Of a stretch of DNA of 64,000 nt, positions 1 to 13,000 are shown one piece after another (position 1 is the stretch's first letter; each line of letters opens with the position of its first letter). Below the pieces are notes generated by a model. The model did no database searches, was not told the DNA's origin, and was given only the letters and a program-made list of their open reading frames with translations. The stretch is taken from contig OZ038322.1 of assembly GCA_964035795.1 (NCBI GenBank), positions 17,407,447-17,471,446 on the forward strand. The letters are read 5' to 3'. Made by a program: the position numbers and the translations under genes. The stretch is from Pterobdella sp. o SKG-2022 (taxonomy: Eukaryota; Annelida; Clitellata; Hirudinida; Piscicolidae).

Positions 1-452
1 CATAGACTGGTAAATTGCGGGTCTAAAAGTAATAAATACATTGCATATGATAGAAATATTTTGTTCTGATAAATGACAAGCAAACAATATAATTGAAAAA
101 ATATAACATGTGTAGCTCACAACATATTCAATACATATTAGCTCCAAGTAAAATACAGTATTTCTTCTTTCTAAAAAAAACTTCAAAGGGAAAGTTTATT
201 AAAAATTTCAAGTTTTTAGCTTATTTGGAACTTCAAAAAAAGGAATTTTTTTGTATGTTTTTGCATTTTACAAAGATTTCCAAATTCATTAGTCAACAAA
301 TTTCAAACTACTTTTATACGGTAAAACTTTTATTTTGACTAATGATATATATGTTGGCCTTGTAAGATCTGAAACTGCACCGTTTTCATTTTCATTAAAT
401 AATGTCCACAATTAATATTCTAATTTTACTTCCTGTTATTCTAATTTTCTAG

Positions 453-663
453 TCGACCAGTACCAGACTTTTACCTACTAATAATGGAAAAAGCTGTTGA
501 CAGAACTACAGAGCTAATTAGAAAAGCAAATTACCAAAATCATTGTCTATCAGATGCTTCAAAGAATTCTTCTACAAAGCCAGATACAAGCTTCATCCCA
601 TCAATAAAACAACACCACCGTTTGAGCCTTGTCTATTCAACTCCCAAGCAAAGGTCACTTTAA
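453..663 (+). CDS. Terminal exon of an unidentified gene (partial)
   Basis: A pyrimidine-rich tract ending in AG at 451-452 is followed by an open frame of 69 codons (entered in phase 2) that ends with TAA at 661-663. The peptide starts RPVPDFYLLIMEKAVDRTTE and ends STPKQRSL; it is amphipathic at first, then Ser/Thr/His-rich, and its composition is less biased than the flanking AT-rich DNA. No domain is recognised. The rest of the gene would lie to the left, outside the window. It could be a chance open frame behind a good acceptor. Confidence 0.4.
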
Positions 664-3051
664 TGTCGTGTGCTCAGGGTGTTTGCTTATAAAGTATAGA
701 TTATAATTATTGATGATTTTTTTCGCAATTTCAAATTTTTCTATGAGCATTATTTTAAAGCATGTTTTTAAGAGAAGTGTAAGAACATGCACCAAAAAAA
801 TTGAACAGTTTTTTCATAACTTTCAATTAAACTCAATATCATTCTTTCACTAAGAATTTTTCATAAAATTTATTTTGCTTCACTTTTTGAAAACTTTGAA
901 AACGTAGAAAAAATTTTTTGGCTTTTATATGAAAATCAAAAGCTTATTAACTATTGAAAGTTATTTTTAAACATTAAACTTTTAATCTGGAAACTTTCAT
1001 TATTTTGTTTCTGTGCTGGTTTGTATAGTTAAAATTGCTTTTCGTTTATTTTTTTTTTTTTTATCAAAACCTACACTTATAAAATGAAGTTCATAATTTA
1101 TGAGTTTACTTAAATTACAGTATTACCTTTTTCAACTAATTTTTATCTACCAAAACAAATAAATAAAAAAATCTTCAAAAAAAAACTAAAATTTAACTTT
1201 TGCTAATAAGCAAAACGCGCAGATTAGACATCAAATATTAATAATGCAAAATTAAGCTAAAACAGCTTTTTAAGCCGCTTCCTTAAGCAGTGCCTTGCCT
1301 TACTGCGCATGTGCAATTCGAGTCAAGTTGAGTTGGGTTGAGCTAATTTGAGTATGAAAAATATATTTATAATAGAAAAAAACATTATGGTTTATTGAAA
1401 AACTTAATACACGAAGTTTTTCATAAGATTATCTTACCTTATCGGGTGTGTGAAAACGCATGATACTCTTACGAAAAGCTTTGTGTAATAAGTTTCTCAA
1501 TAAATCATAGTGTTTGTTTCTATTATATTGGTTTCCGGCTGTTTTATGTCAAGAAATATTTATTTACATGTATTCATCATATATATTTATTTGTGACTGT
1601 TGAACATTTTTAAAAGAATTATTAGATTTTTTTCATTACGGCATTACATTTTCCAGTTAAATTATTTTTTATAATATTTTCTAGTTATTACTGTAGATTA
1701 CTCTGTTGAAAAAAGTTTTTATCTAGATAAAAAAGGCTTCTTTCGTTGAGAACCCACAAAAACTGATACAAAATTACTTGTTATTGGGTTTGCCTTCATT
1801 AAGCTTATAAAGCTTTTTTTCAATTGCGTATATATTGAAACTTTTTTTGAAAAAATTTAACACATTCGTTTTAGTGTGAGTTTTGAAGTGCATTCGATGC
1901 TCGATTCAACAACAACCAATAGAAACCTTCCAATTATTTACTTTTTTTCTCTCAAAGTAATTTAAACGTAGCATCGATTCGTTGATAATTTGAAAATTTT
2001 TTGAATGCAATTTCAAGTTACCAATTTCTTTTTTGAGAATATTTAGATTAATTAAATGCCAATAATGAAACCGAAGCATCAAAACTTGTCAAAGACAACT
2101 ATTGAGCTATGAGGAAAATTTTAACATACCACCCGTATTTTAAATGTGAAAAGATTTATTTCAAGAATTCACTAAATTCAATAGTTGAAAAATTTCAAAA
2201 TCTCCCATGTTACTCAACTTGTTGATGTTTTTGAGCGAATTATCTCAGAAAGATATTTTATTGAGACCAGCTTCCAGTTTGAGTCATCTTTGATGTCCCA
2301 GTAGCTTGCATAAGTACCGCAAACAATGCGTTTGTTTCAATTTATCATGAGATCTAATAATTTTTTGTAAACACTTCTGATTTTTAAAAGTTCAAATTTT
2401 AAATCAACGCAAAAACTAGAGAAGTTTGAGTATTATGTTTGAGGATGAAAAGGAATATAATTTAGTGATTAAAACATTTAAACAAAATTAGCAAAATCCG
2501 AATATAAAAATTATTTATTTCATCAAAATGTTCTCAATAAATTGAAAAAAAAATTTATGAAAAAAAACTTAGTATATTCATTTTATTTCACCAATAAAAC
2601 TATTGTTTTCGATAATACAATCTAATAATAAAACAAAGACTTTCATAAAACGATAGATTTTCTTGATATTCGGTAAGTGGACAGTACTGAAATGAACTTT
2701 CAAAAGAAAAAAAATGAGGTTATTTGTAAAAACAATTATCTTTATGTTTAACAGAAACTTCATAAGAAAATATGGACTGTTTTAGAAAATTAAGGATCTT
2801 ATATTCTACCTAAGTAATGAATTCCTATTCTCCATTTCTAATACACAGAATAATATTGACGTATTATGAAAAATTTAAAATAAAAATAAAAATAATAAGC
2901 ACAATGTAATAAATAGCAATAAAATAAAAATGCCTCATTTTACATTCTTGCAAATTACAATAAATTCCATTCACCAAAAACCAAACCACGCCAAATGATC
3001 TCGACCAAATATTTTCCAAACATTATTAAATAATAAGAATTTCAAACTCAG
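664..3051. other. AT-rich non-coding stretch
   Basis: No convincing exon seen. It holds a degenerate foldback repeat (1379-1520), a G/A microsatellite-like patch near 1320-1350 (AGTTGAG repeats), and otherwise homopolymer-rich AT DNA with stops in all frames. Confidence 0.5.
1379..1520. repeat. Degenerate foldback (MITE-like) element
   Basis: Two roughly 55-bp arms in inverted orientation (about 1379-1432 and 1460-1520) contain the related cores CGAAGTTTTTCATAAG and CTTACGAAAAGCTTTG, followed outward by matching TTATTGA and ATTATGGTTT-type sequence. The arms differ at several positions, so this is an old copy of the family seen intact at 7357-7516 and 48430-48607. Confidence 0.6.
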
Positions 3052-3124
3052 TTGTGCTTATGGTGGAGAGGATTGCGATCGGGACTTCGCTCATCGCTCC
3101 ATCAATAAGCCATGCATCGCCGAG
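3052..3124 (+). CDS. Candidate Cys-containing exon, gene unknown
   Basis: After the acceptor TCAAACTCAG the frame entered in phase 2 reads CAYGGEDCDRDFAHRSINKP and a few more residues, ending at GAG before a GT donor (GTACTC). The segment is clearly more GC-rich than its surroundings and has regularly spaced cysteines. It leaves in phase 0, which matches the entry phase of the candidate exon at 8289-8398, but no family is recognised and the linkage is inference. Confidence 0.3.
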
Positions 3125-3873
3125 GTACTCATCCTTCTTCATTTTATCCCAATTTATTTAATCTTTTAAGTACATATTTCATATGAGATTTCAGATATAT
3201 TTTTCTGAAAGGTTTTGTATGTATTTTTTTCTGTTTTCAATTTATTGTCTGGTTTTAACTTTTTAGAATTAATATTCTTAATTGTGGAATTAATACGATA
3301 AACTTAAATAAATACGACTGGAGAAGCTTGTTATTATTTACAATGAACATTTGCACAATAACTTGCAGTATCTGCCTGCGTTTCCAAATAAATCAAGAGC
3401 TTTTAATTAATTTTTTATCTCTCTATTGTAAAAATAATCTTTCTGATTTAACTTTCAAGATTGAATAGAAATCATTGAGAACAAAACTTGAAACATGCCT
3501 AGAAATTTTTTTTATCCAGTGATTTCTGAATATTTCTCTAGAAAAACAATAGAACAAAAAAATATTACAACTAAGTGAAACTTTTTTTTACTAATAACTT
3601 CAGAAGTTTTGTTTAAAGTCTTTTTTTCTATATTTGAAGGAGAACTTAAATTTTTAAATATATTTTAAAAAACTATAATTCCCAATAAATTCAAAGCTTT
3701 ACTTTTCAATAAGTTTCTCAGATTTTAAAACTTTTCAAATTAGGTTTTTTGTAAATATGATACGAGAAATACCTACTAAATCTCTAAAAAGTCAAGTTCA
3801 AAGCAATTTCATGTACCCTATTAGGTATTTTAAATAAATACTTCACTGGTTTTAACCTTCAATCATATACGTC

Positions 3874-3935
3874 GGCCCGTATAGCTCAGCTGATAGAGCA
3901 TTAGACTAATTAGCTAAAGTTACCGGGTTCGCTGA
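3874..3935 (+). repeat. tRNA-Lys-like remnant (pseudogene or SINE head)
   Basis: GCCCGTATAGCTCAGCTGAT is followed by AGAGCATTAGACT, giving an acceptor strand, A box and D arm close to animal tRNA-Lys. The B-box region (CCGGGTTCGCTGAAAC) is degraded, and no 3' acceptor strand pairs with the 5' strand. The anticodon-loop region reads ACTAATTAGCT, so it is not a usable Lys anticodon. It shares the substitutions CTAAAGTTACCGGG with the copy at 24690-24765, suggesting both derive from one repeat family rather than independent tRNA decay. Confidence 0.55.
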
Positions 3936-6900
3936 AACTATTCCTATCAGATAGTAACCATTAATCTTTTTATTTCTTAGTGGATTTCCAAGATTTCTAT
4001 CTCTTCTTAAGTTCATCTTTCTTAAATCATTAATTCTAAGAATTTACTTAAGTCTTTTGAGTGAAAAATTTTTTATTGTAGTCAATTATACACAGAAACA
4101 AAAGTCTGAACAAGTTATGCTCTATTTAAAACTTCTAGATTGTTCAATGTATTCTATAAAACATTAAACTTACAATTTAAATCAATATTAATAAGAAAAG
4201 ATCATAGAATTTTGCATTTCTAAGGCTTAAGTCCAAGCCGGTAAGCGGTTTTGGACTGGTACTAAAATAGTTCTAGTTGCTGCAATTCGAAATTCTTTTA
4301 AGCTACACTAGGCTACCATAAAATTTTCTTCTTTAAGTCGACTCATTGGTTTGATAGTCATACTGTAGGTTTTAAGAGTTACATGATTGTGTTATACAGC
4401 ATTATTTGTCTTTTTGTTACAAGTTCTTTCATATTTGGGAAAGAAAGTTTTTGAGATTTACAGCTAAACCATTGTTGTTGGAGATTTGAATATTAGTATG
4501 CATTTTCAAAACTTGATTTCGTATCATGAATTATTCATACATAATATCGGATAAAATGCAATTGACGACTCCGTACAAACGGAAATATTTGCATTTCGAT
4601 CTGTTAAAAAATGTCCAAAATATTAAAATATGCGATACAAGACTTAAAATTTTAGGCTGGTCTTAGAAATATTTTTAACGGCTATGTAGATTGTATGATA
4701 AAAAATCGAATCTTTAAAAGAGATTCATTTTCATAACGATTCAAAAATAGCCAAATTGTTTTTTCAATCAAATTTTTGTGTATTTCTGCAAAACTCAATA
4801 TATTTGTTTGAGTGGAGGTTGATGCAACTTTGACACATCTTGAGGTTAATGATTCACAATTAATTTTAAGTTTTCTTAGTGTTCAGTTGGGGTTCTCTTG
4901 GTGTGAAACCACTTATTGCATTGGGTTCACAGTTCAATGGAAAATCAAGAGTCACTAACACTTGGTGAATTATTTTTATTGCTTATAAAACTTGTATTTC
5001 ATAAATCTGTGACAAAAATAATTGATATAATTGCAAAAACATTCAAAAATAAGAAAAGAATATTTTGATGAATTTTTACGTTAATTCGATTCTACGACCA
5101 AAAAAATTGTGCATTTGAGCTATATTGTTGCCAATTATAATTTTGAATTTTTGTTTGTCTGGAAACAATAGCGGGCTAAATAAATGACTCTGATTCGCAA
5201 AGACAAGTAATTTGAAATTTTTATGAAACTCTGAGCTAAAAATCACTATAATAAAGTTCTTAAATTATTATTATTATTATTCTATTATCTTTTACCTGCC
5301 ATCTTTTTTTCGTGATCAGAAAAATCATTAATTATCCTAGTGCATCAATAGATGAAAGTTTTTGCTAAGTTCTAGTAGAAAAATTTTGTTTTATAAGTAG
5401 TATTACATTAGACTTAGTGCCATTCGTATTTTTTTTAATCACCATTTATTTATGTCTGTTTGGTGTTTACGATTCAAAAAGTTCTGCTCAATAGCATCGT
5501 TACACTATTCTTTTTAGCAAAATTGCTTCTATTCATAATGTTGTAATTTAGAAAATTTAATTTTGAAAATTTTTAAAAACCGAGCATAACAAGACCTAAT
5601 TGTTCTCCATTTTGTATGGTGTTTCATTCATTTGTTTCTTCGACTACGCCCATAGAGTAGCTACCTAATAGCTTAAAACCTCAAGTCATTTTGCAATTAG
5701 AATTCAAACTATAAAAACATAAATTGATTTGAAAAAAATTATAGTTTTCATAATTTCAAAGTCGTAATCAATATTTTAAAATTTTGATTTATTATCAATA
5801 AAATAATGAATATTCATTTATTGATAGCAATAATGTTTATAAACATTTTCTCAAATCAAAATTACCTTGTTTTCTATAAGAATTTAAAACCAAAGTCAAT
5901 TATGTTCGTTATAATACAAAGCTTTCTGTTGTAGGACATTTTAATTGTCAGGCAACATTTTATTTTGATAATTAGTTTGGTGTTTTCTTAAATATTTAAA
6001 TACTTCATATTAGTCATTTATGTATTTAGGTAGTTGTTTGAAATTAATTATTTGTACATCCAAAAAACACCGTCTTTTGAATTTTCGTATGAAAAGTGAA
6101 TTAATTTTTAAACACTACTCTATAAATCCTTGAAACAACACTGCAGCATTATGACTTAATAATCATCATAAAGTTACTGGTTTAACGTATATTGTAATAG
6201 CTAAATACCAAAAGCAATTCTCAAAGAAAAGTTTAATATTTTTTTGGTTCAGTTCAAAGCTGTTCGATATGCCAAAAATCGTTCGACTTCACTTGTTATG
6301 ACGTTTGTCACACAATATCCTTAATATATACAAACTTTATTCAGAACATTGAACTCCAAGATCGAAAGTACATAAATAAAATAAATTTGAAGAAGTCATT
6401 GATTGAAAACTGCAAGACTAAAAGAGCTGTAAAGGTTTAATTGAATGCTTAGAAAAGCATGCAAGGAGACTCTCAACCCATCGTATATAAGAAACATATT
6501 TATGACAAATGCTCGATGGATGAGCAGATAGAGATAATTATATGACGCATTGTGCAAAGATTTTATGACTTTGAATAACAAAGACTGCAGATTAAAATCT
6601 GCGAGGCACATTACTGCAAATATATCTTTTTCTTGGAGTTATAAATCTTTATAGGCCTTAAAATGTATTTATCATTTACATACAGAAAAATTAAGTTTAT
6701 GAATAGTTATTTATTATTTTAATCTTTAATTTTAGTAGCGCCTTGGTAGCAAAATCATTTTTTTGGAAAATTTGTTTTGAATTGTTACTAAAACAAACAA
6801 AATTGGCTTTCGTGATTTCGAAGTTGATTTTAATTTTGAAAAATAACATGTTCAAATGGAAGTTTCCTACTTTTCAACTTTTTTATAATTAATTTTGTAA

Positions 6901-7356
6901 ACTTTGTTTAATTTTCAAAGATGTTAAACTTACTAGATAAGAAAAAAAATTTTCTGTATTTTTGATTACTGTCGGAGTCATGATTTTAAGAGAACTTTCT
7001 CAAATTGAACATTGATTATTCAAAACAAGCTAATCAGTCAGTTCATGTTATTTAACTATATTTAATTTGATAAGAAACATCTGAAGAGGAAATTTCCAAT
7101 TTTTCCTAGAAGCATCATGGTGAATATTTTTAAAAAACTCAATAAATAAATCTGAGAAATCGTTGATTTTGACAGAGCACGATATGCAACCAAAGTTATT
7201 CACTGTTTCAATGCATACAGTAAAAGGAAAACTGAAGGCCTTTATGTCAATAAAAGCTTCTTGAATTATATAAAACAAAATTTTTGATTGTATTTTTTTA
7301 ATCTCTTAACTTTTTTTTCGAAATAGGGATTTCTTTTGAGTTTATATTTTTGTAAT

Positions 7357-7516
7357 AACGATTTGAATCAAACACTTTCATTAACTGAATAATAATACGA
7401 AGCTTTTCGTAAGTTGAACTCACATTATCAAGTATACAAACTTGATAATGTGAGTTCAACTTACGAAAAGCTTCGTATTATTATTCAGTTAATAAAAGTG
7501 TTTGATTCAAATCGTT
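7357..7516. repeat. Near-perfect foldback (palindromic MITE-like) element
   Basis: The left arm 7357-7432 and right arm 7441-7516 are 76-bp inverted repeats with a single mismatch (C at 7378), separated by an 8-nt loop (TATACAAA). The arm contains the family core GAAGCTTTTCGTAAG and the motif CTCACATTATCAAG. There is no coding capacity. Such symmetry implies a recent insertion or gene-conversion-like homogenisation; transcribed, it would form a long dsRNA hairpin. Sequence 3' of the right arm (TAGGCTAGTTT) is shared with the solo arm near 45085. Confidence 0.9.
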
Positions 7517-8288
7517 TTTTTAGTAGGCTAGTTTAGTTAATTTTTATAATAATTTATGAAGTTGCAATAAAGCTTGAAATTTTTCTTAAACACAGTTCAA
7601 CGTCATTCTAGTCATTTTTAAGTTTATAATGTTATACATTAAGCTTCAAATGATCAAGTACGTGAGTTGGCACGGTCCTAGACCAGTAGAAACAATGCAA
7701 ATATTAAATTATTAATTTATTCAAAAATGACACTTAAAATTCATTTTTCAAAAAATTTTTCATCAGTTTATAAAATTTATAATACCTTTGTCGGACGTTT
7801 CATGACAAGGTTAAATTTACCAAAAATTTCAACTATTTTTCTGTTTTAACAGATGTTTTAAAAATCTCATGAACCGATTTAAAAACAAAAAAGAGTTATT
7901 GAAAACGCATTAACATGTTTTGAACATATTTTACTTTTTGAAAAAAACAACTTAAGAATTTGAAATTGCTCTGATTTATTGTTCCCAATAAACTTGATGA
8001 CAAGTGCCCTTTTTGGACGAGATAATCACGCACGGTGCAGCAGTCTATTTTAAATTAAAAAAAATAATCTTTTGAATTCTAATCAATCTTTTATTAAAAA
8101 TGTATTTTTACAAATGCTAATCATCAAATAGCTTTTTGACATAAAAATAATTGATGTCCTAAATATATTTCGTGTTTCAAGTAAAAATAAACAAAAAACA
8201 ACACTTTTAAACCTTAACGTTTGAATTCAAAAACTCGAAAAAAAATTTTAAAATGAAAGTCACACAAACTTGTCTATTGTACTCTTAG

Positions 8289-8398
8289 GGCAGTTTACCA
8301 AACCGAATGGAGCCTTCTCTCAACAGTGTTGTGTGCAATTCTCACGACTCTCAGTCTCACCTAGGTCGCATTTTCAATGCTCCTGTGGAAGAAGATAG
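8289..8398 (+). CDS. Candidate exon, gene unknown
   Basis: Behind the acceptor TACTCTTAG, an open frame enters in phase 0 and reads GSLPNRMEPSLNSVVCNSHD and onward to PVEEDR, leaving in phase 2 before the donor GTTGGA. It is a GC-richer island in AT-rich DNA, and all three properties (acceptor, frame, donor) agree. No domain is recognised. It could belong to the large gene that starts before 10042, but the phases require at least one unseen exon between. Confidence 0.35.
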
Positions 8399-8804
8399 GT
8401 TGGAAGTGTCTTTTATTTAAAAATATTAATCGTCACGAACATTGAAAAAGAAAGATTAATTATTTCAAACTCGAGTTTGAAAATAGATGCGTGAAAATTT
8501 ACGTAGTCGCGATATAACCTTTTATCTAGGCTGATTGATGGGCTGTCAAAGCATTGCAGAGAGTCAAAAAACGCTTGTCGGAAATGCTTGAAAAGTTGCA
8601 TCAAAAGCAATAATATTGGTTTTTTTTCTTCTGTTATATAAACAATTTGTTATTAAGTTAATTTCTACTCAAACTCTTATTTTTAAATTAACTGGGAATC
8701 CTATTAAACATAAAAATAAAAAATACTTTTTCGAATTTATTTACTGGTTAAGTTATTCATTAAAATGGTATGATTCATTCATTGCCTGTTAACTTATTCA
8801 TTAG

Positions 8805-8894
8805 GTTGTTGTAAAGCGGCTTGTTTCAAACTTGAAGAATGCATCGAAAGTAATAGAGGTACCTGTGTGAACAAATGCCCAGTTTGCTCAATGG
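8805..8894 (+). CDS. Candidate Cys-rich exon, gene unknown
   Basis: Between the acceptor TATTCATTAG and the donor GTAATT, the phase-1 frame encodes CCKAACFKLEECIESNRGTC and then VNKCPVCSMG, seven cysteines in about 30 residues, resembling an extracellular Cys-rich module. A second frame is also partly open, so the reading is not certain. No family is recognised. Confidence 0.3.
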
Positions 8895-10041
8895 GTAATT
8901 GATTCTCTCCCATTCTTTATTTAATTTTACTGCATCTTTGATGGAACTTTGTAAAACCACTATGTTTTATAAGGTGTTAGAATTATCTTGTTAAGTGGAA
9001 AAAATGTTTTTGATAAAACAAATAATCACTAAATATTTAAGCAATTTGAACTAAGAAAATCATTAAGACATAATTTTATCAAAACTTCAAGTGAGAAATA
9101 AAAACTGTTTTTTTTAATCATTATCAAGACATACCATAGAACAGAATATCTTATTTGTGGTCGAGAAACTCGCAACCTTACAATGCCTGCGAGTAATTGT
9201 ATTGTGCTAATACTAAAACCTTGACATAATAAGTTAAAATTGCAAGTGTTTTTGGAACTATGGCATTTTTTTATTGTAAGACTCAATAAAAATCTATGAA
9301 CTGTAATTTTGTTCCATCAAGGATATGTTGAACAAAATCGAATAAAACCCTATTTTTTTTGGTCAAAAATTTAATTTTTTTTGACATTTAGAGATGAATT
9401 TTTTCATTAAAAGTATTTACAAATTTTAAGATGAAAAATTTTTTGAATATATAATTTATATTGCATTATGAGATTCAAATATTTTGAGCATTTCTTTTTC
9501 AATTATGTTTTCTCACGATTCAATACATTAAAATTTAGACATTTTGCAATATTTGAATGACTTACAATGTGGTTGAAATAAAAGCTTTTTTTCTGTATCG
9601 CGTTTGAAACAAAAATAAATTTGTGTGTTTCCTATGATCTAGTACACGACACATGTTCTCGACATTATTTATTGTAGCAGCCAATGGTTGTTTTTGTTCT
9701 TCAACGTTTTTGTATTGTGCTTGAAACTTCTCAAACTTGCTTGTAACGCCATAATATTATGTGCATTTTGCATGTTATTTATAAGAATGAAGTTTAGAAT
9801 TCTTAAAAAGATCATAACTTTTAAATGATGCATATATTTTTATAGCAAAACTCGTTTCAAATTCATGTAATGAACAAAACCTTAAACCCCAGGCTAAACT
9901 AAATAAATGAATATATTTATTTTTGATTCATTTGGTATGAACGCCACTTTTTTTGTTAGTTATATTAAGCTGAATTGGAAACTAGTTTTTATTGAAATCA
10001 TTCAATGAAAAATTTAAAACATCATTCCTCCATTTGAAAAG
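8895..10041. other. Non-coding AT-rich stretch
   Basis: I see no exon, RNA or repeat that can be supported between the candidate exon at 8805-8894 and the first firm exon at 10042. Confidence 0.5.
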
Positions 10042-13000
10042 CAATATTTGTATTCAGGCAGCACTTACCGCTTCACACTCCAGCCTGTGTTTACTGACCC
10101 CTCAAACAACTTCCGATGTTTCCTCAAACCAACTAAAAAGCCCATCTATTTCAGAGTGTGGTTCAAAATTAAAACTAAGCATGTTGAATTACCTAAGCTT
10201 TCAACAGACGTAAAAATTCCATTGAGCTTTTTCAAAAGAAAAAATGCCAATATTGTTAGGGTAAGATTTTTATGAAAATTTTAATTTAATAAAAATTAAA
10301 ATTTCATGAAATTAAAATTTAATGCACTATTATTTCAGATCAAATTCCATTTTTTGCATATAAAATTTGCTTCCAATATTATGAAAAATTTCATTTTGCT
10401 CGGTCGTCGAAAAGAGGCAAAAAACAGTGGTAAAAAGGCAATAACGTGGACTTTTTCAATAGAAAAAACTGAAAAAAGGCTTAGTGTTGGAAATAATGAC
10501 AAAAACGTTAGAGCTGAAACAAACAAAATCGAAGAAAAAGTTTCAAATGCTAACAATTTGAAAATTAATTATATCGAAAATAAATATACATTTTCTGAAA
10601 GTTTGAATGGAAAATCTAAAGAAACAACTGAAAGAAACTTTCCTACAAATCACAACGGAAATAGATCAAACGGTGAGATGGAAAAAGTGCGGACAAAGGT
10701 CAAAGGTCACGATGGGAGTCATGATGGTTTTGAGATAAGAGAAATCACTAGAAACGTTTGGGGCACTTTAGTATCATTTAGACAGCCTTTCATCTACAGC
10801 ACCAGCAATTGGGGTAGTCGGAGTGCACACAAACACAACGGTGAACTGGTTTATAGAAAAGATTGCTTCAAAAACCTTTCAGACTTTGTTCCCGTGAAAG
10901 TGTCTGAAGTTCCTACCGCCTGGATTGAGCATGGCATGGCAGCAGAAAAAAACAATATTAATCAAAATTCCAACAAATACAACAATAGAATATACAATAG
11001 TGAAAGCCACAGAAATAAAATCTATAAGCATCATTATTCTATTTCTTTTCATCACACCAGTAATAACAGCAATGCAGAACTAATGGATAAGAATAGAGAA
11101 TTGAGTAAAAAAAATATTAATCAATTTAACAGTGTGAAATATTTCAATAACGAAGCAAAAGAAAAGAAATATGAAAATGAAAAAAAAAACGAAAATAATT
11201 TTCTAGAAGAAAAAAATATTTCAGCTAGAATGTTTCAAAACAGCCTCAGAACAAATAAAGAGCAGAAATTGGAGGTTATGGTGAAAAAGGCCCCTCTCAG
11301 GTATCTCCTTAATGTGCCTGAACAACCTTCCGACATCTTTTTCTACATTTTCAGTGAGAAATTTTCTCAACTAAATAGTTCGATGAAAATAATCTATAAG
11401 CATTTTCTATTTTTTCCCTTTTTAAAATTACTCTATCCATTTACTTTAAATATATGTTTAGTGATAATATTATAAAATGTGTAAGAAAATAAACTTTTTT
11501 AGACCCTATAATAATGCAATGCTTTGGAAATCCTTTCAGATAATGCTTCCGTTTTAAGCTGGTGGTTCGTTCAATATTGGAAGGATGAAATTCAAGCTTC
11601 CTTTCCTAATGAACTGTATTTAACAAAAAATCGATCAACCTATTTGGGAAGCAACTTGAAAAATCAACAAAACCAAATAAAAAACCAGACAAAACTTCCA
11701 TATGATTCTCTAAAAACTTTCAACGCTTCAAATATCTATAATGTTTTGCCCACTAATGAAGAAACTGATAAACTGGCAAATGTATTGTTTTTACAAGTTT
11801 CCCTTGTCGCAGCTACGTCGAATCGAACATGCAGTCTGCAAATAATTGGTTAGTCGATACACTATATATTAGCTCAACAAATCACTTATGACATTTTAAG
11901 CACTTTTTTTGGAATGGTCGTCCTATTTTTTGCTCATGAGTTCAAAAACCTTGCAATTTTTGTTGAAACGTTATTTGATTTAAAGATGCAATCAAGTAAG
12001 AAACTGTCACAATACCAAAAAGTTTAAAGCGCATAGGTCAAGTGGAATGCCAATTGTATAGCCAACTTTAATTACTGTTAACTTTTATTTTTATTAATTT
12101 CACTTCATTAAAAACATCACAAAAAGAATTTAACATAAACTAATTTAAAATCAAAAAAATTTTTTTTTCGAATGGAAAAATTCAAAAAGTGACCAATGGT
12201 AATGTCGGGCTTAAAAGTAATTAGATATTAACTTTGGAAAGGTTCAAGTCAAGTTTTATATGAGATTCTTTCTAAAAGTTTTCTTTCAATGCTTTCGATT
12301 TAATAACATAAATCAATGCTTTGATAAGAATAATTTTTTGTAATGTAATAAAAGTTGCAGCCGATTCAAAAGATAATAACGTTCTGGAGATAGTTACATT
12401 AAAGATAAATAAGAAAAAATAACAATAAGAATTAAAAATAGGTGAAAGAATTCATAAACGGAGCTGTAGTAAAATGAATTAATGTTTGGAGAAAGAATGA
12501 TTTGAATAGTAAACTGAACAAACTAAGGTTTTATGGGACATATATATAGATGAATAAATAGATATAAATATAATATCGAAATAGAAAGATGGATTGGTAG
12601 CTAGATTTAATGGCGAGTAAATGATTGAATGATCTTATAGTTTGGTAGATAAATATGTGAAGTAATGAGTGAATTTTAGTATAAACTAATGGATGAAAAA
12701 CGATTGATGGATGGCTTCTCAGATAGATAATTTAGTCTTAAACTCTCCTCAAGTGAACTCGAAGCTGTGATGTGAATGAAAAGTTAAATAAAAAAAGATG
12801 AAGAATGCGTGAAAGGAAATTTGATTTATACGTTATTTAAGTGGGATAGATGGGTGGGCGTGTGTAGTAGGTGGGAAATAAAGAAATAAAATGGTCCAAT
12901 GTGGTTTATGGCTTGCTCAAGAAAGACTTCCAATAAAGTACTTCTGCGGAATTGTGAATTGCAATGCTCCCAGTTTGCTTTGAACAAAAAATATTACAAC

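Larger units (their letters stand above)
3125..8288. other. AT-rich non-coding stretch with repeats
   Basis: No supported exon. It holds a tRNA-Lys-like remnant (3874-3935), a short ATT microsatellite (about 5265-5281) and the near-perfect foldback element at 7357-7516. Several short open frames here are K/N/F-rich with no splice context and are not called. Confidence 0.5.

Noticed and set aside
93..338. 81-codon K/F-rich open frame on +
   Set aside because: Composition follows the AT-rich background, no splice or homology support.
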